From positions 1 through 54,877 of the forward strand of contig JALHMY010000064.1 in assembly GCA_022843805.1 (NCBI GenBank): DNA of 54,877 bases. The letters run 5' to 3'. The translations under genes were made by a program, and so were the position numbers. The notes beneath the pieces were generated by a model. The model was not told the origin of the DNA. It worked only from the letters and a program-made list of their open reading frames with translations, and made no database searches. How positions within the stretch are numbered: position 1 is the first letter of the stretch; every line of letters starts with the position of its first letter. Positions 18,140 to 26,702 of the stretch are shown here, piece after piece. This DNA comes from Fuerstiella sp. Lineage in GTDB: Bacteria > Planctomycetota > Planctomycetia > Planctomycetales > Planctomycetaceae.

Positions 18140-20032
18140 TTAGAGGGATGTGCCCGGAAGAATTCTCAGTCGTCTTTCCAGCTCTAACCGATCGTCCTTC
18201 TTCTCAGCGTCACGATCTCCATCCGCGCCATCCCACAAAAGAAAGAACTGGTCGACAGAAGCTGATCCGGCGATTCTGTCGTCAAAAACGGAGCGTTCAG
18301 CCTCGAGAGCTGCATCGTCAATATCATGGTCATCGTCACTGCCATTTTCGGTGACAGTGACACTGACGACGACATTCCCGGCTCCAAACGTCGTGCTGCT
18401 CGAAGTTACGATGCCCGTTGTCGCGGGAACGCCATCACCTTCGGAGATACTCGTGGATGTTATCTTCAGGCTGAGCACCCCGTCATCGTCGGCAATCGTC
18501 GACCTGCCCCGGGCCTTCAGAATCGTTGCGCCACGGGGATCGGAGAGAGTAGCATAGAAAGTTTCATGCGGCTCACGAATGCTGTCATTGACGATCGGAA
18601 CGGAGAATGTGACTGATCGTTGCCCCGCAGGAATGGTCCGATTTCCACTCGTTGCCACAAAATCGCTGACAGCTTTTGCCGAGTTTGCGTTTGTTGTGAA
18701 TCTAAAACTAACATCAGTTGAGGAAACAGCGTCCAGAGTCACAGTAAAGATTGCTGAACCGGCCGATTCCTGCACACTAACATCATTAATCAGCAGGCCA
18801 GGCAGAACACTCAATTCTGCGCGGCTGATACCTAACTGGTAAAGCTGAATTCTGTCGGTTGTGGCGCCCGTTACCCTGACGAAATAGGTCCCCGCCGCAG
18901 GCAGGGAAATATTGCTGAGAGATTCGGATGCACCAATGCCGCCGGAATTTGCAGTCGCAAGCAGCGATGTACCATCCGACTTATAGATCTGAAGCGACAA
19001 ATTGCTTTGGGCTGCAGCATTGTAGAGCGCCTCGACTCCGCCTTGTAGCCCAACGTTATACGCTGCGCCTGTGGGTTTGAGATTCAGACTGACTGATGCA
19101 GCCGAATCGACCGTAAAACGATAAAAATCCACATCGCTCTCGTCATCAACGCTGACGAAATCAGTCATCAAAGGTGTCACGATGGTACTGGCACCTGCCG
19201 TACCAATGCTGATTGTCTGCCCGCTGTTGAGCGAACCCAGCGACGTGGCCTTTGCGGCCGTGTCATTTCCGCCGTTCTTTTCATAGAAGTCCCCGTACAA
19301 ACGCTGCACTCCCAGGATATCGTCCAGCTGAGGTCCGTCAAAGCTGGTGCTCAGCGTCCCTTCCATCAGAAATGCACTGGTGCTGGAAGTGATATGTCTC
19401 AACCCCAAACCGTGTCCGGATTCATGCGCCATCATGTTTCGGAATCGGATGGCATTTCCGGTCGACGGAAAACTGGTGTCAGTCGTATCGATGACCATTT
19501 CGCCGTTGTTGGGATAAAAGTTGTAAGCAAGTACACTGGAGTTCCCATCAATTCGATGACCGCCGATTCGGACATCTCCGCGAACTCCCAAAAGACCGGC
19601 GGCACTGCCAAACGTTGCGCCATCATCAGCGGCAGTGTATACATATGATACCCCGCTTGCTGCGCTCCATCGATCGAAGACGGACTTCATATGGCCAAAC
19701 CAGATTTCGTCCGTATAATTCCGGTCAGCTGTGACGGTGCCATAAACGCCGTTCAGATATGAGACCAGATTACTGGGATCGGAGGATTCACCTGCCAGTC
19801 CACTCATCGCTCGAATTGGTGTTCCGTCCGGAACAATGCTCCAGGTAATGGTTGTTGCTGTACCTTGTGTCAATCCGGTGCCATCCGTGGCAGTAGCGCT
19901 CCAGCGAGGTCCAAGGGCGAAAAGCAGAAGTCGATCTTCCAGAGATTCCGCAACCACAGTTGTGCGAGGCACCTCGAAGAGACGCCTCCGTCTGGTGCGG
20001 GTGGTCGTCTGAGTTCGGTTCAGTATGCTCAT
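18140..20032 (-). CDS. Exported matrixin-type zinc metalloprotease, short paralogue
   Basis: Paralogue of the neighbouring 1,501-residue protein and closely similar through the first roughly 480 residues. Starting at ATG 20032 (MSILNRTQTTTRTRRRR) it is 630 residues. It has a basic N-terminus, the AESLEDRLLL export motif near residues 28-37, a catalytic domain with zinc site HESGHGLGLRH (His203, Glu204, His207, His213), a PPC-type domain, one Calx-beta-like domain, part of a second, and an acidic tail (NGSDDDHDIDDAALEAE). The five-repeat Calx-beta block and FN3-like block of the paralogue are missing. An in-frame GTG at 20089 would add 19 residues; neither start has a clear ribosome binding site. 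Substrate unknown; likely works outside the cytoplasm. Confidence 0.86.
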   Translation of the reverse strand: MSILNRTQTTTRTRRRRLFEVPRTTVVAESLEDRLLLFALGPRWSATATDGTGLTQGTATTITWSIVPDGTPIRAMSGLAGESSDPSNLVSYLNGVYGTVTADRNYTDEIWFGHMKSVFDRWSAASGVSYVYTAADDGATFGSAAGLLGVRGDVRIGGHRIDGNSSVLAYNFYPNNGEMVIDTTDTSFPSTGNAIRFRNMMAHESGHGLGLRHITSSTSAFLMEGTLSTSFDGPQLDDILGVQRLYGDFYEKNGGNDTAAKATSLGSLNSGQTISIGTAGASTIVTPLMTDFVSVDDESDVDFYRFTVDSAASVSLNLKPTGAAYNVGLQGGVEALYNAAAQSNLSLQIYKSDGTSLLATANSGGIGASESLSNISLPAAGTYFVRVTGATTDRIQLYQLGISRAELSVLPGLLINDVSVQESAGSAIFTVTLDAVSSTDVSFRFTTNANSAKAVSDFVATSGNRTIPAGQRSVTFSVPIVNDSIREPHETFYATLSDPRGATILKARGRSTIADDDGVLSLKITSTSISEGDGVPATTGIVTSSSTTFGAGNVVVSVTVTENGSDDDHDIDDAALEAERSVFDDRIAGSASVDQFFLLWDGADGDRDAEKKDDRLELERRLRILPGTSL

Positions 20033-20661
20033 CCAGCAAATTTGTCGGAAACCGGTCAAAGAGAACGATCGGCGGTCAGGTCGCTTCACTACGCATCCCC
20101 AAATTTAGACGTTGCGTGACGTTCCAGCGGATTCTCAGAATGAGAAACTCTGCAGATATGGAACTTTTCACAATTTGATGGTGGCGGCCCGACTTTTGCA
20201 TCATCATTTCTTCTCGAAAAAATCCTGAGATTTACGCTTCGTCGCACACCCTTTGGACATCACTGATCCTGCAGGGCACGAGGAAGGTACGACTGTTGTT
20301 CTCTCAGGAATTCTCAAAACGATACGATGAGGCGTCCGCGATTCTCATTTAATTGCACCCGCCAGGTCTACCCTGATCGACTCAAAATTCGCAGATTTTT
20401 TTAATTCTGCAAACTGCCGGGTGTACGCGATTTCTCGTCGCGGGCACCCTTTCGCACTTCAGGGCTCCATTGTCAGAAATGCTCCTCCTCCCGCTCGGGA
20501 ACCAAACACCAGGACCACTGACCAGGCCGCGGTCAGGAAACAAAAAAAGCCCGGGGTCGCCGCCGACACCGGGCCATCAAATCAGTTTTCAGAGAGGTCA
20601 ACACTGGAGGTAATCAGAAGGGCTGAACTGAAAACACAATATTGCCTTTCCTGAAAGCTGC
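20033..20661. other. Upstream region of the short metalloprotease gene
   Basis: About 630 bases with no credible gene. The end nearest the PEP-CTERM gene carries its minus-strand terminator (20542-20575). The rest should hold the promoter of the protease gene, but I see no confident promoter box. Confidence 0.55.
20542..20575 (-). terminator. Rho-independent terminator after the PEP-CTERM gene
   Basis: Minus-strand hairpin with arms GCCCGGTGTCG and CGACCCCGGGC (one mismatch) around a short CG-rich loop, followed by a run of seven T. It lies 87 bases beyond the stop codon of the PEP-CTERM protein gene. Confidence 0.88.
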
Positions 20662-21249
20662 TTAGCAGGCAGATCGACGTCGTCGAGCTGCAAACGCACT
20701 TCCGGCAACAACGGTCAGCCACAGTCCAATTGATGCTGGTTCAGGAACTTCCGTCACCAAATCCGGATTATCGCCGTTATCGCCATAGATTGTGACATGG
20801 GAAATGGCACCCTGCTGTGGCCAGAAGCCTTCCATAACCAGGTCATCCTGACCATTCCAGTCACTGATGTTAAACAGGTACCAGGCTGGATTGTGATTTC
20901 CATCTTTCACCAGGAGGTACTTCGCAGCACTGCCAATAAAGTTGCCTCCAAGCCATTCGATCAGCGCGTTGGCAGGATCATTGGCACTGTTGGAAAAAGT
21001 GGTCTTGTAATACGGAGCCGCAGCTCCAACATCAGAGGCCACTCCAACATCCTGTTTATAGAGCTGGTAGTCACTGGCCGGGGTCAGACCCATGATCGGA
21101 CCAATCGCCACATTGATTGCAGCCTGACTGGTTTCAGTCCCGGTGGCCAGCGCGGGAGTTGACGGAGTAATTACCGGATATGCCATTACATCTGAAACAC
21201 CAAAGCTCAGTGTGGCTAACGCAGCGCATGTAAGAATTGTAGATCGCAT
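20662..21249 (-). CDS. PEP-CTERM sorting-domain protein
   Basis: An exported substrate of an exosortase. The 195-residue chain starts at ATG 21249 with AGAAG upstream; an in-frame TTG at 21261 would add four residues. It has a Sec signal peptide (MRSTILTCAALATLSFG, cleavage likely after VMA), a middle region without a recognised fold, and a complete PEP-CTERM tail: VPEPAS, a hydrophobic stretch (IGLWLTVVAGSAFAA) and a basic end (RRRRSAC). By family knowledge, exosortase cuts near the PEP motif and links the protein to the envelope. The exosortase at 37792-43146 is the obvious partner. The gene is monocistronic, bounded by its own terminator and by a hairpin upstream. Confidence 0.92.
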   Translation of the reverse strand: MRSTILTCAALATLSFGVSDVMAYPVITPSTPALATGTETSQAAINVAIGPIMGLTPASDYQLYKQDVGVASDVGAAAPYYKTTFSNSANDPANALIEWLGGNFIGSAAKYLLVKDGNHNPAWYLFNISDWNGQDDLVMEGFWPQQGAISHVTIYGDNGDNPDLVTEVPEPASIGLWLTVVAGSAFAARRRRSAC

Positions 21250-21321
21250 TTTACTTCTCAAAACCGTGTGGGGAAAACATCTTTGATTCGCGGCTGAAAC
21301 TGAGTTTCAGAGAGGCAGCAC

Positions 21322-21389
21322 AAAAAAGCCTCGTTCACGAATCTTGAACGGTATGGAGGGCTTCCGGCGGAAGCCCTGCCGCCCATACC
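21322..21389 (-). terminator. Hairpin and candidate terminator between the secreted-protein and PEP-CTERM genes
   Basis: On the minus strand a 6-bp stem (CGTTCA/TGAACG, 21332-21350) is followed by AGGC and six T, a plausible weak terminator for the gene at 21430-21957. Next to it, at 21350-21389, is a nested palindrome whose outer arms are GGTATGG/CCATACC and inner arms GGGCTTCC/GGAAGCCC. The larger hairpin may be a repeat or may help termination. Confidence 0.45.
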
Positions 21390-21429
21390 TTCCGGGGAAC
21401 CCGCTCAGGAGTTCCTCCGAGGAAACCAT

Positions 21430-21957
21430 TCAGGCATCCCTGGGCGGTCGAAATAACTTAAAGGGCAATCGCAAGGGCAGGTGTGCCGTTTCACCCGCTA
21501 CCAATCGTGATACGAACAAACCACCGCTCGGACAGCAGATCGCAGCCAGCATTGGGACTGAGCTGATTGATCTGCCGGGCCGGCTGTTACCACTTCCACC
21601 GGAGCTTTGGGAATCTCCGCCAGGGGCTAAAAGGCCGGCCGGGATAGTCTCCTGCGGGGCTCGTTCGGGATATTCCCGGGGTTGATCGGGTCTGTTATTT
21701 GACGCAGTAAAAGGTTCTAAGCCACTGGCGCCGTGTTCGTCCGAATAGGCGTTCACGTCGAAAACGGAGAAGCAGTCGATGCCCTGCGATGTCTCGTGCA
21801 ACCCGTGTGCTTCACTTTCAACAGTAAAGAACCCGGCCTCTGCGCTTGAGGAGAAGCAGGTGCCTGTTACTGTGAATAAAAGTGTGACGGCAAAAGCTGA
21901 CCTGACACCGCATGCGGTGTTCCAGAAGCTTTGCATTGTCATACGACACAACATCAT
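21430..21957 (-). CDS. Small secreted protein of unknown function
   Basis: The ATG at 21957 has GAGAG upstream. The 175-residue product has a signal-peptide-like N-terminus (VRSAFAVTLLFTVTGTCFSSSAEA), then a low-complexity Ser/Gly/Pro-rich middle and a basic C-terminal end without clear fold. It lies on the same strand as the PEP-CTERM gene and the sugar transferase pair. I recognise no family. It is supported mainly by the signal peptide, the ribosome binding site and the downstream terminator-like hairpin; a chance open frame remains possible. Confidence 0.5.
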   Translation of the reverse strand: MMLCRMTMQSFWNTACGVRSAFAVTLLFTVTGTCFSSSAEAGFFTVESEAHGLHETSQGIDCFSVFDVNAYSDEHGASGLEPFTASNNRPDQPREYPERAPQETIPAGLLAPGGDSQSSGGSGNSRPGRSISSVPMLAAICCPSGGLFVSRLVAGETAHLPLRLPFKLFRPPRDA

Positions 21958-22061
21958 TCAACAACTCTCAGGAGCAAATCATTTCGCTCAAACCCGCATT
22001 GACTTGCGGCTAAACGTTTCTTTTCTCACTCAGATTTCTCTGACAGACATGTATTCAATGT

Positions 22062-22129
22062 CCAGTACAACACTGCGACCAGTACAACGCTGCAACCAGT
22101 ACAACGCTGCCACCAGTACAACACAGTGC
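22062..22129. repeat. 17-bp tandem repeat (four copies)
   Basis: Four units of CCAGTACAACRCTGCRA type at 22062, 22079, 22096 and 22113; the last is partial. They lie in the 379-base gap between the small secreted protein gene and the WecG-type gene, which otherwise shows nothing I can name. Confidence 0.85.
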
Positions 22130-22336
22130 GTGTAAGTTTTGCTGTACATCAAAACTGTCGGCTCATCCGAGCATTCTCGCGCTGGAACATTCAACTCTGG
22201 CTTAAAAAATCGACGCTTTTCAAGCCCTTTTTGTTCAAGCTCTGCCCGTCGGGTGATTACGAAAAACCGCCATTAAGGCGAAGGTTGTTGGATGCGTAAG
22301 GAATTTGATTCATCGTTGCGTTGCAAAGTACGAAAA

Positions 22337-23143
22337 TCAATTGGAATTCCGCACGATTTTTCCTGAGGCATTCTTTCTTTCGTTTAACAATAGTCCTGGC
22401 AGTCCCAGAAAATTGCGAGCATATCGCTTTGCAAGTCTGCGTGGGTTGGTCATCAGGCGATGAGTCCATTCGAGCCGCATCTTCCGCATCCAGACGGGTG
22501 CCCTTTTTTGTCGACCTGCCAGAAAGTCAATGGTTGCTCCCCCAGCCAGTGCGACGCCTGCCTGAATCTGCGAGCGATGCTGTTTCAGCCATAACTCCTG
22601 TTTCGGGGCTCCAAACCCAACGACAAGCACATCCGGGGAATGTTCGTTGATAAGATTTACGATTTTGTGATTCTCTTCAGAATGATCCTGAAATCCCATT
22701 GGCGGACTGTAGGCACACACAACTTCGACATTCGTCCAGCGCCGATGAATCGCGGCCGCTGCACAATCACCAACACCGGGAGCCGCGCCCAGCAGAAATA
22801 CCCGCCGAGTCGCACCGCGACGCTGAATTTCTGAAAACAGGCCAGGCACCAGATCCGAGCCAGCCACGCGTTCCGGCAGCGGATGCTCTTTTCGAAACAG
22901 CCGGGATGCGGTTACCAGTGGCCATCCATCGGCGACTACCAGTGAAGCTTCCCCATAGGCCTCGCGAAGTGCCGGGCTATCGCGATACAACATCACGTGA
23001 TCCAGATTTGGAGTCACGACATAGCGGCAATTTCTTTCACCCTGCTCCACCCAGTCTGTCAGGCGGACTGCCGCACTTTGCAAAGTCACTCGGTCAATAT
23101 CGATCCCAAACACGTTAACTCGTCCGGAAGTCCGAGCACTCAT
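22337..23143 (-). CDS. WecG/TagA/CpsF family glycosyltransferase
   Basis: Adds a sugar, in known members N-acetylmannosaminuronic acid or N-acetylmannosamine, to a lipid-linked primer at the cytoplasmic face of the membrane. The 268-residue chain shows the family marks: YVVTPNLDHVMLYR near the N-terminus, LVVADGWPLV, VFLLGAAPGVGD, VLVVGFGAPKQELWL and ALAGGATIDFLAGRQKRAP. Its ATG overlaps the stop codon of the sugar transferase gene by four bases, so the two are translationally coupled and probably act in sequence. The exact donor cannot be told. The C-terminal extension after residue 245 is basic and may bind membrane. Confidence 0.95.
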   Translation of the reverse strand: MSARTSGRVNVFGIDIDRVTLQSAAVRLTDWVEQGERNCRYVVTPNLDHVMLYRDSPALREAYGEASLVVADGWPLVTASRLFRKEHPLPERVAGSDLVPGLFSEIQRRGATRRVFLLGAAPGVGDCAAAAIHRRWTNVEVVCAYSPPMGFQDHSEENHKIVNLINEHSPDVLVVGFGAPKQELWLKQHRSQIQAGVALAGGATIDFLAGRQKRAPVWMRKMRLEWTHRLMTNPRRLAKRYARNFLGLPGLLLNERKNASGKIVRNSN

Positions 23144-23817
23144 GCAGCACCATCTCCTCCGAGAACCGCGGGAATTGTTTTGGCGATGATGATCAGATCC
23201 AGGGCCAGGCTGCGTCGCTGAATGTATTCCACATCCATCTTCACCTGTTCCGGAAAAGGCAGTCGGCTACGACCAGAAACCTGCCAGATACAAGTCAAAC
23301 CTGGTTTAACGGCCAGCCGACGAAGGTCAGATTCGGTATACAGAGAAACTTCGCGAGGAAGTGGCGGACGGGGACCGACGATGCTCATCTGCCCCATCAG
23401 CACGTTGAAGATCTGGGGAAGTTCGTCGATACTGAAACGTCGAAGGATTTTGCCAGGAGCCGTGATTCGAGGATCATTGGACATTTTAAACGTCCTCGGA
23501 TCCGAATGCTCGCTCTTAGCCATCAGGCTCTCCTGCAACTCCTGAGCGTTCAGGACCATCGATCGAAACTTCAGGCAACGGAAAGTCCGACCGCCTTCGC
23601 CCACACGATCCTGACTAAACAGCACCGGGCCGCCGTCCCACAGCTTTACCGCCAGAGCTGCGAGAAGAAAGATGGGTGACAGGACGATAATCGCCAGACC
23701 GCTCAGTATTACATCCAGAGTTCGCTTGCTCACCCCATACAGAGCGGATTGAGTCACTTTCATATCCGTGAATGTTGCATTTTCGAACAGCACACTCGGC
23801 AACACTGTTGCACTCAT
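23140..23817 (-). CDS. Initiating sugar transferase (polyprenol-phosphate phosphoglycosyltransferase)
   Basis: Transfers a sugar-1-phosphate to undecaprenyl phosphate, the first step of exopolysaccharide assembly. Seen: one membrane segment (VILSGLAIIVLSPIFLLAALAV), GGPVLFSQDRVGEGG, CLKFRSM, SIDELPQIFNVLMGQMSIVG with PRPPLP next, and KPGLTCIWQVSGRSRL, all diagnostic of the bacterial sugar transferase family. I chose ATG 23817 because GGAGG lies seven bases upstream, giving 225 residues, the usual size of the catalytic unit. The frame stays open to an ATG at 23994 with no ribosome binding site, which would add 59 residues. It overlaps the WecG-type gene by four bases. A sigma-54 promoter lies at 24253-24268. 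Confidence 0.93.
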   Translation of the reverse strand: MSATVLPSVLFENATFTDMKVTQSALYGVSKRTLDVILSGLAIIVLSPIFLLAALAVKLWDGGPVLFSQDRVGEGGRTFRCLKFRSMVLNAQELQESLMAKSEHSDPRTFKMSNDPRITAPGKILRRFSIDELPQIFNVLMGQMSIVGPRPPLPREVSLYTESDLRRLAVKPGLTCIWQVSGRSRLPFPEQVKMDVEYIQRRSLALDLIIIAKTIPAVLGGDGAA

Positions 23818-24252
23818 GTTCATACCTCCGTGTACGCTTAGTGTTCTGTTCTTCTGTTCAATTTCTTCCCGCGGTGCCGCAGATACTGAGTTCTGGACGA
23901 CCTTTCGGTGACCAGCTTCTACTCGAGGGCCAGAATCAACTGCTCCACGATCTGTTGCGAGATGCAGATCGCTGGAAACGAGAACTGTAGACATAACTTA
24001 AATCAACCAATCTCTATGGTGAATTCTCTGGACATTAAGCTTCTGAATCAAATCCTTGGCCCCGGATTTTCTGCAGAAGCACCGAATCACGATGTGAAGC
24101 TTCGATGCACGAGGTTTTCAGAAGTTAGTCTGACGGGAGCAATTCCATGAACACTGTTGAGTTCTCCTATACAGGGCTTCGGAATGAGAAAGTCCGTTCA
24201 ACCGATCGTGGTCACCTTTAAGCAACGCCATCCGCGGTGGGTTTAAAAGTGA

Positions 24253-24268
24253 TGCAACGAACGTGCCG
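24253..24268 (-). promoter_or_regulatory. Sigma-54 promoter for the sugar transferase/WecG operon
   Basis: On the minus strand the sequence is CGGCACGTTCGTTGCA. Against the RpoN consensus TGGCACG-N4-TTGCA only the first base differs, and the GG and GC doublets are exactly ten bases apart. It points at the sugar transferase gene, with a leader of about 250 to 430 bases depending on the start codon. A sigma-54 activator gene lies at 32125-33555. Confidence 0.8.
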
Positions 24269-25245
24269 GATGAGAAAAAAACTATGAGGCGAATCGCAAA
24301 ATGAATCCGACACGGCTAAATTCCCGCACCAATTCCAGCAAATACCCCTGACATGCTTTCCAGGGACCCGCTGAAGAAAGTTTTTGAGCTGCGAGATGCT
24401 GATGTTTCATGTTGCCAGATTTACACAAATGAGTTCTCGATTTGATGCCCTCGCTGAATCAAAATGAGAATCAAAATCAACGTTTGGTAGGGGTATTGCT
24501 TATACTCACGAGTTCGACCCGTTACAATCATTAGTTTTGCGATTTTAAGGTTTTTGAACGGCAGATTGTAAGTCTCGTTCCGGCATCCTTTGGCGTTTCC
24601 CGCGATCAGCAACTTCCGTGTGTTTTTTGCGAAGAATTGAAGAAAAAGTGGCGAACATTTCCTCACATGGCAGACGTCAATGTCGACGGTCAGGTTCTCC
24701 GGTCTGCTGAATCGTGCCCGCACGACATTTCGCATTCCGGTTGCAGTCAGGAATGCCTTTGCGAAGAGTTCAGACAAGCCAATTCAATTCGTCCGACACG
24801 GCTCACTGAAACTCGCTTCGCACGCCCCGATTAGGGCACTGCCGGTGATCGGCGTGCGAGAGTCGTTCGGTACTCATTGCTGACAGGTTGTGTGACTGCA
24901 TGGCCGGGGTAAATTACTTCCCCCTTGCGTTCAGTTTGAGACGCCTGTAATCCGCCTGCTATTTCATTCAATCTCAGGTTTCAGCAGCTTCTGCTCACCC
25001 CGGTTTTTTTATCGAGCATCATTTCGGGGTCTTGGCAAATTTGGAATCGGAAGTATTCGGCATGTCCTGCGTGCTAATAAGAATCATGTGATCAACAGGC
25101 TGTACACAGCCGGACGCAGGGCTTCAGTTGGCAGCACCCCTGCGCAGGAAAGCGGCATTCAACAGCACAACGGTGCTGTTGCCGAGTTGTTGGGCATCCG
25201 CGTAGACCTCTTCTCCCAGCGGAGCTGTGGGAGGTTCATTTTTAA
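24269..25245. other. Intergenic region upstream of the sugar transferase operon
   Basis: Nearly 1 kb with only short, unconvincing open frames. The stretch nearest 24269 would be the place for upstream activator sites of the sigma-54 promoter. From about 25170 the sequence grades into the first, degenerate part of the 187-bp array. No RNA gene or terminator is evident. Confidence 0.5.
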
Positions 25246-25990
25246 CCTCCTCCCCCGGCGAAGCCGGGGGAGGTCGATCGAGCGTCAGCAAGATCGGGAG
25301 GGGGCTGGTGAACATCGTGACGCGGGTAAAATTTGTCCGGCGTTGAGTGCAACCCGCGGCGAGCCCTCCCCCGGCCTGTCGGCCGACCCCTCCCACTTCG
25401 CTTCGCTGCGTGGGCGGGGAGAATTTTAAAAACCTCCTCTCCCGGCGAAGCCGGGGGAGGTCGATCGAGCGTCAGCAAGACCGGGAGGGGGCAGGTGAAC
25501 AGCGTGACGCGGGTAAAATTTGTCCGGCGTTGAGTGCAACCCGCGGCGAGCCCTCCCCCGGCCTGACGGCCGACCCGTCCCACTTCGCTTCGCTGCGCGG
25601 GAGGGGAGGATTTTAAAAACCTCCTCTCGCGGCGAAGCCGGGGGAGGTCGATCGAGCGTCAGCAAGATCGGGAGGGGGCAGGTGAACAGCGTGATGCGGG
25701 TAAAATTGGTCCGGCGTTGAGTGCAACCCGCGGCGAGCCCTCCCCCGGCCTTACGGCCGACCCCTCCCACTTCGCTTCGCTGCGCGGGCGGGGAGGATTT
25801 TAAAAACCTCCTCTCCCGGCGAAGCCGGGGGAGGTCGATCGAGCGTCAGCAAGATCGGGAGGGGGCAGGTGAACAGCGTGACGCGGGTAGAATTGGTCCG
25901 GCGTTGAGTGCAACCCGCGGCGAGGCCTCCTCCGGCCTGTCGGCCGACCCCTCCCACTTCGCTTCGCTGGAGGGGAGGGAGAAGGCGGGA
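25246..25990. repeat. 187-bp tandem repeat array (four copies)
   Basis: Units start at 25246, 25433, 25620 and 25807, exactly 187 bases apart, and are almost identical. Each contains CGGCGAAGCCGGGGGAGGTC near its start and a second G/C-rich palindromic part (CCCTCCCCCGGCC followed by GGCCGACCCCTCCCAC). Because 187 is not a multiple of three, open frames crossing it change frame at each unit, so it is non-coding. The last unit is trimmed and followed by the small exported protein gene. Confidence 0.93.
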
Positions 25991-26020
25991 TGCTGCGACA
26001 CTTCTATCGCACCAGGATTA

Positions 26021-26398
26021 TCATCGTCGTCCGCTCATTTGCTTGCGGGGGAAATAGTGCGAGCGATTGTTGAAAACACTCCCCGTTCCAGTCGGGCCCG
26101 CCGTAGTTTCGCCGGCAACCTCCGACAGCGACTGTATCTGAAGAGACTGCGATCGAGCGACTCGGGACATCTGTCGATCGTACGACAACTGATTCAGCTG
26201 CGGACGCACCAGACTGTGGTAGTTCGGAAGCGCACCGTTGTCATTTCGAAGCAAATTCAGGTAAGGACTCACTGTTGGTCGCTGAGGGGTGTACCGAGGA
26301 ACATCCTGGCCATGTGTTGTGACGAACGCAGAGGTTGCGACAAACGCAGAAACCGCAATCGCTGAGAACACCATGAACTGAACCGCTGGCTTTTTCAT
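26021..26398 (-). CDS. Small exported planctomycete protein
   Basis: 125 residues, starting at ATG 26398 with AGGAGG nine bases upstream, an excellent ribosome binding site. A signal peptide (MKKPAVQFMVFSAIAVSAFV, cleavage likely after THG or nearby) is followed by a Pro/Asn/Tyr-rich motif, RPTVSPYLNLLRNDNGALPN then YHSLVRPQLNQ, that I associate from general familiarity with short exported proteins of planctomycetes. The mature part is small, polar and without cysteines. Function unknown. It stands alone, divergent from the polysaccharide export gene, between the 187-bp array and that gene. Confidence 0.82.
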   Translation of the reverse strand: MKKPAVQFMVFSAIAVSAFVATSAFVTTHGQDVPRYTPQRPTVSPYLNLLRNDNGALPNYHSLVRPQLNQLSYDRQMSRVARSQSLQIQSLSEVAGETTAGPTGTGSVFNNRSHYFPRKQMSGRR

Positions 26399-26702
26399 CA
26401 GTCTGATCCTCCTGATTTTTCAACCCTGTTCATGATCAGATCGGCATGAGCATGATCACAACTCAACCGAACTTCGGCCCAATAAACATTGTACCGATTA
26501 TAATTGGTGCATTCCGCATTTGAAATGCGTGCAGTGGGAACGCCTTAAAGGATTGCACTAAATAGTGCCGATTCAACAGAAACACCGAGAGAATGGCAAA
26601 CGACGACAAGAAACATCAGAAGACGTGAACGGTTTAACAGCGGCTGACATTGTTCACGCCGGAATGTTGAGCGTAAGAATCTGAAGTAAGGCGACCGAAT
26701 TC
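26399..26702. other. Divergent promoter region
   Basis: 304 bases between the small exported protein gene and the Wza-like gene. A weak sigma-54-like match on the minus strand at 26530-26545 (AGGCGTTCCCACTGCA) has correct GG/GC spacing but poor flanks, so I do not rely on it. AT-rich sequence around 26480-26520 may hold ordinary promoters. Confidence 0.4.

Noticed and set aside
25088..26365. Overlapping frames on both strands through the 187-bp array
   Set aside because: Repetition with a period not divisible by three produces related frames without a gene.
26530..26545. Sigma-54-like box upstream of the small exported protein gene
   Set aside because: Spacing is right but both blocks are poor matches; likely chance.
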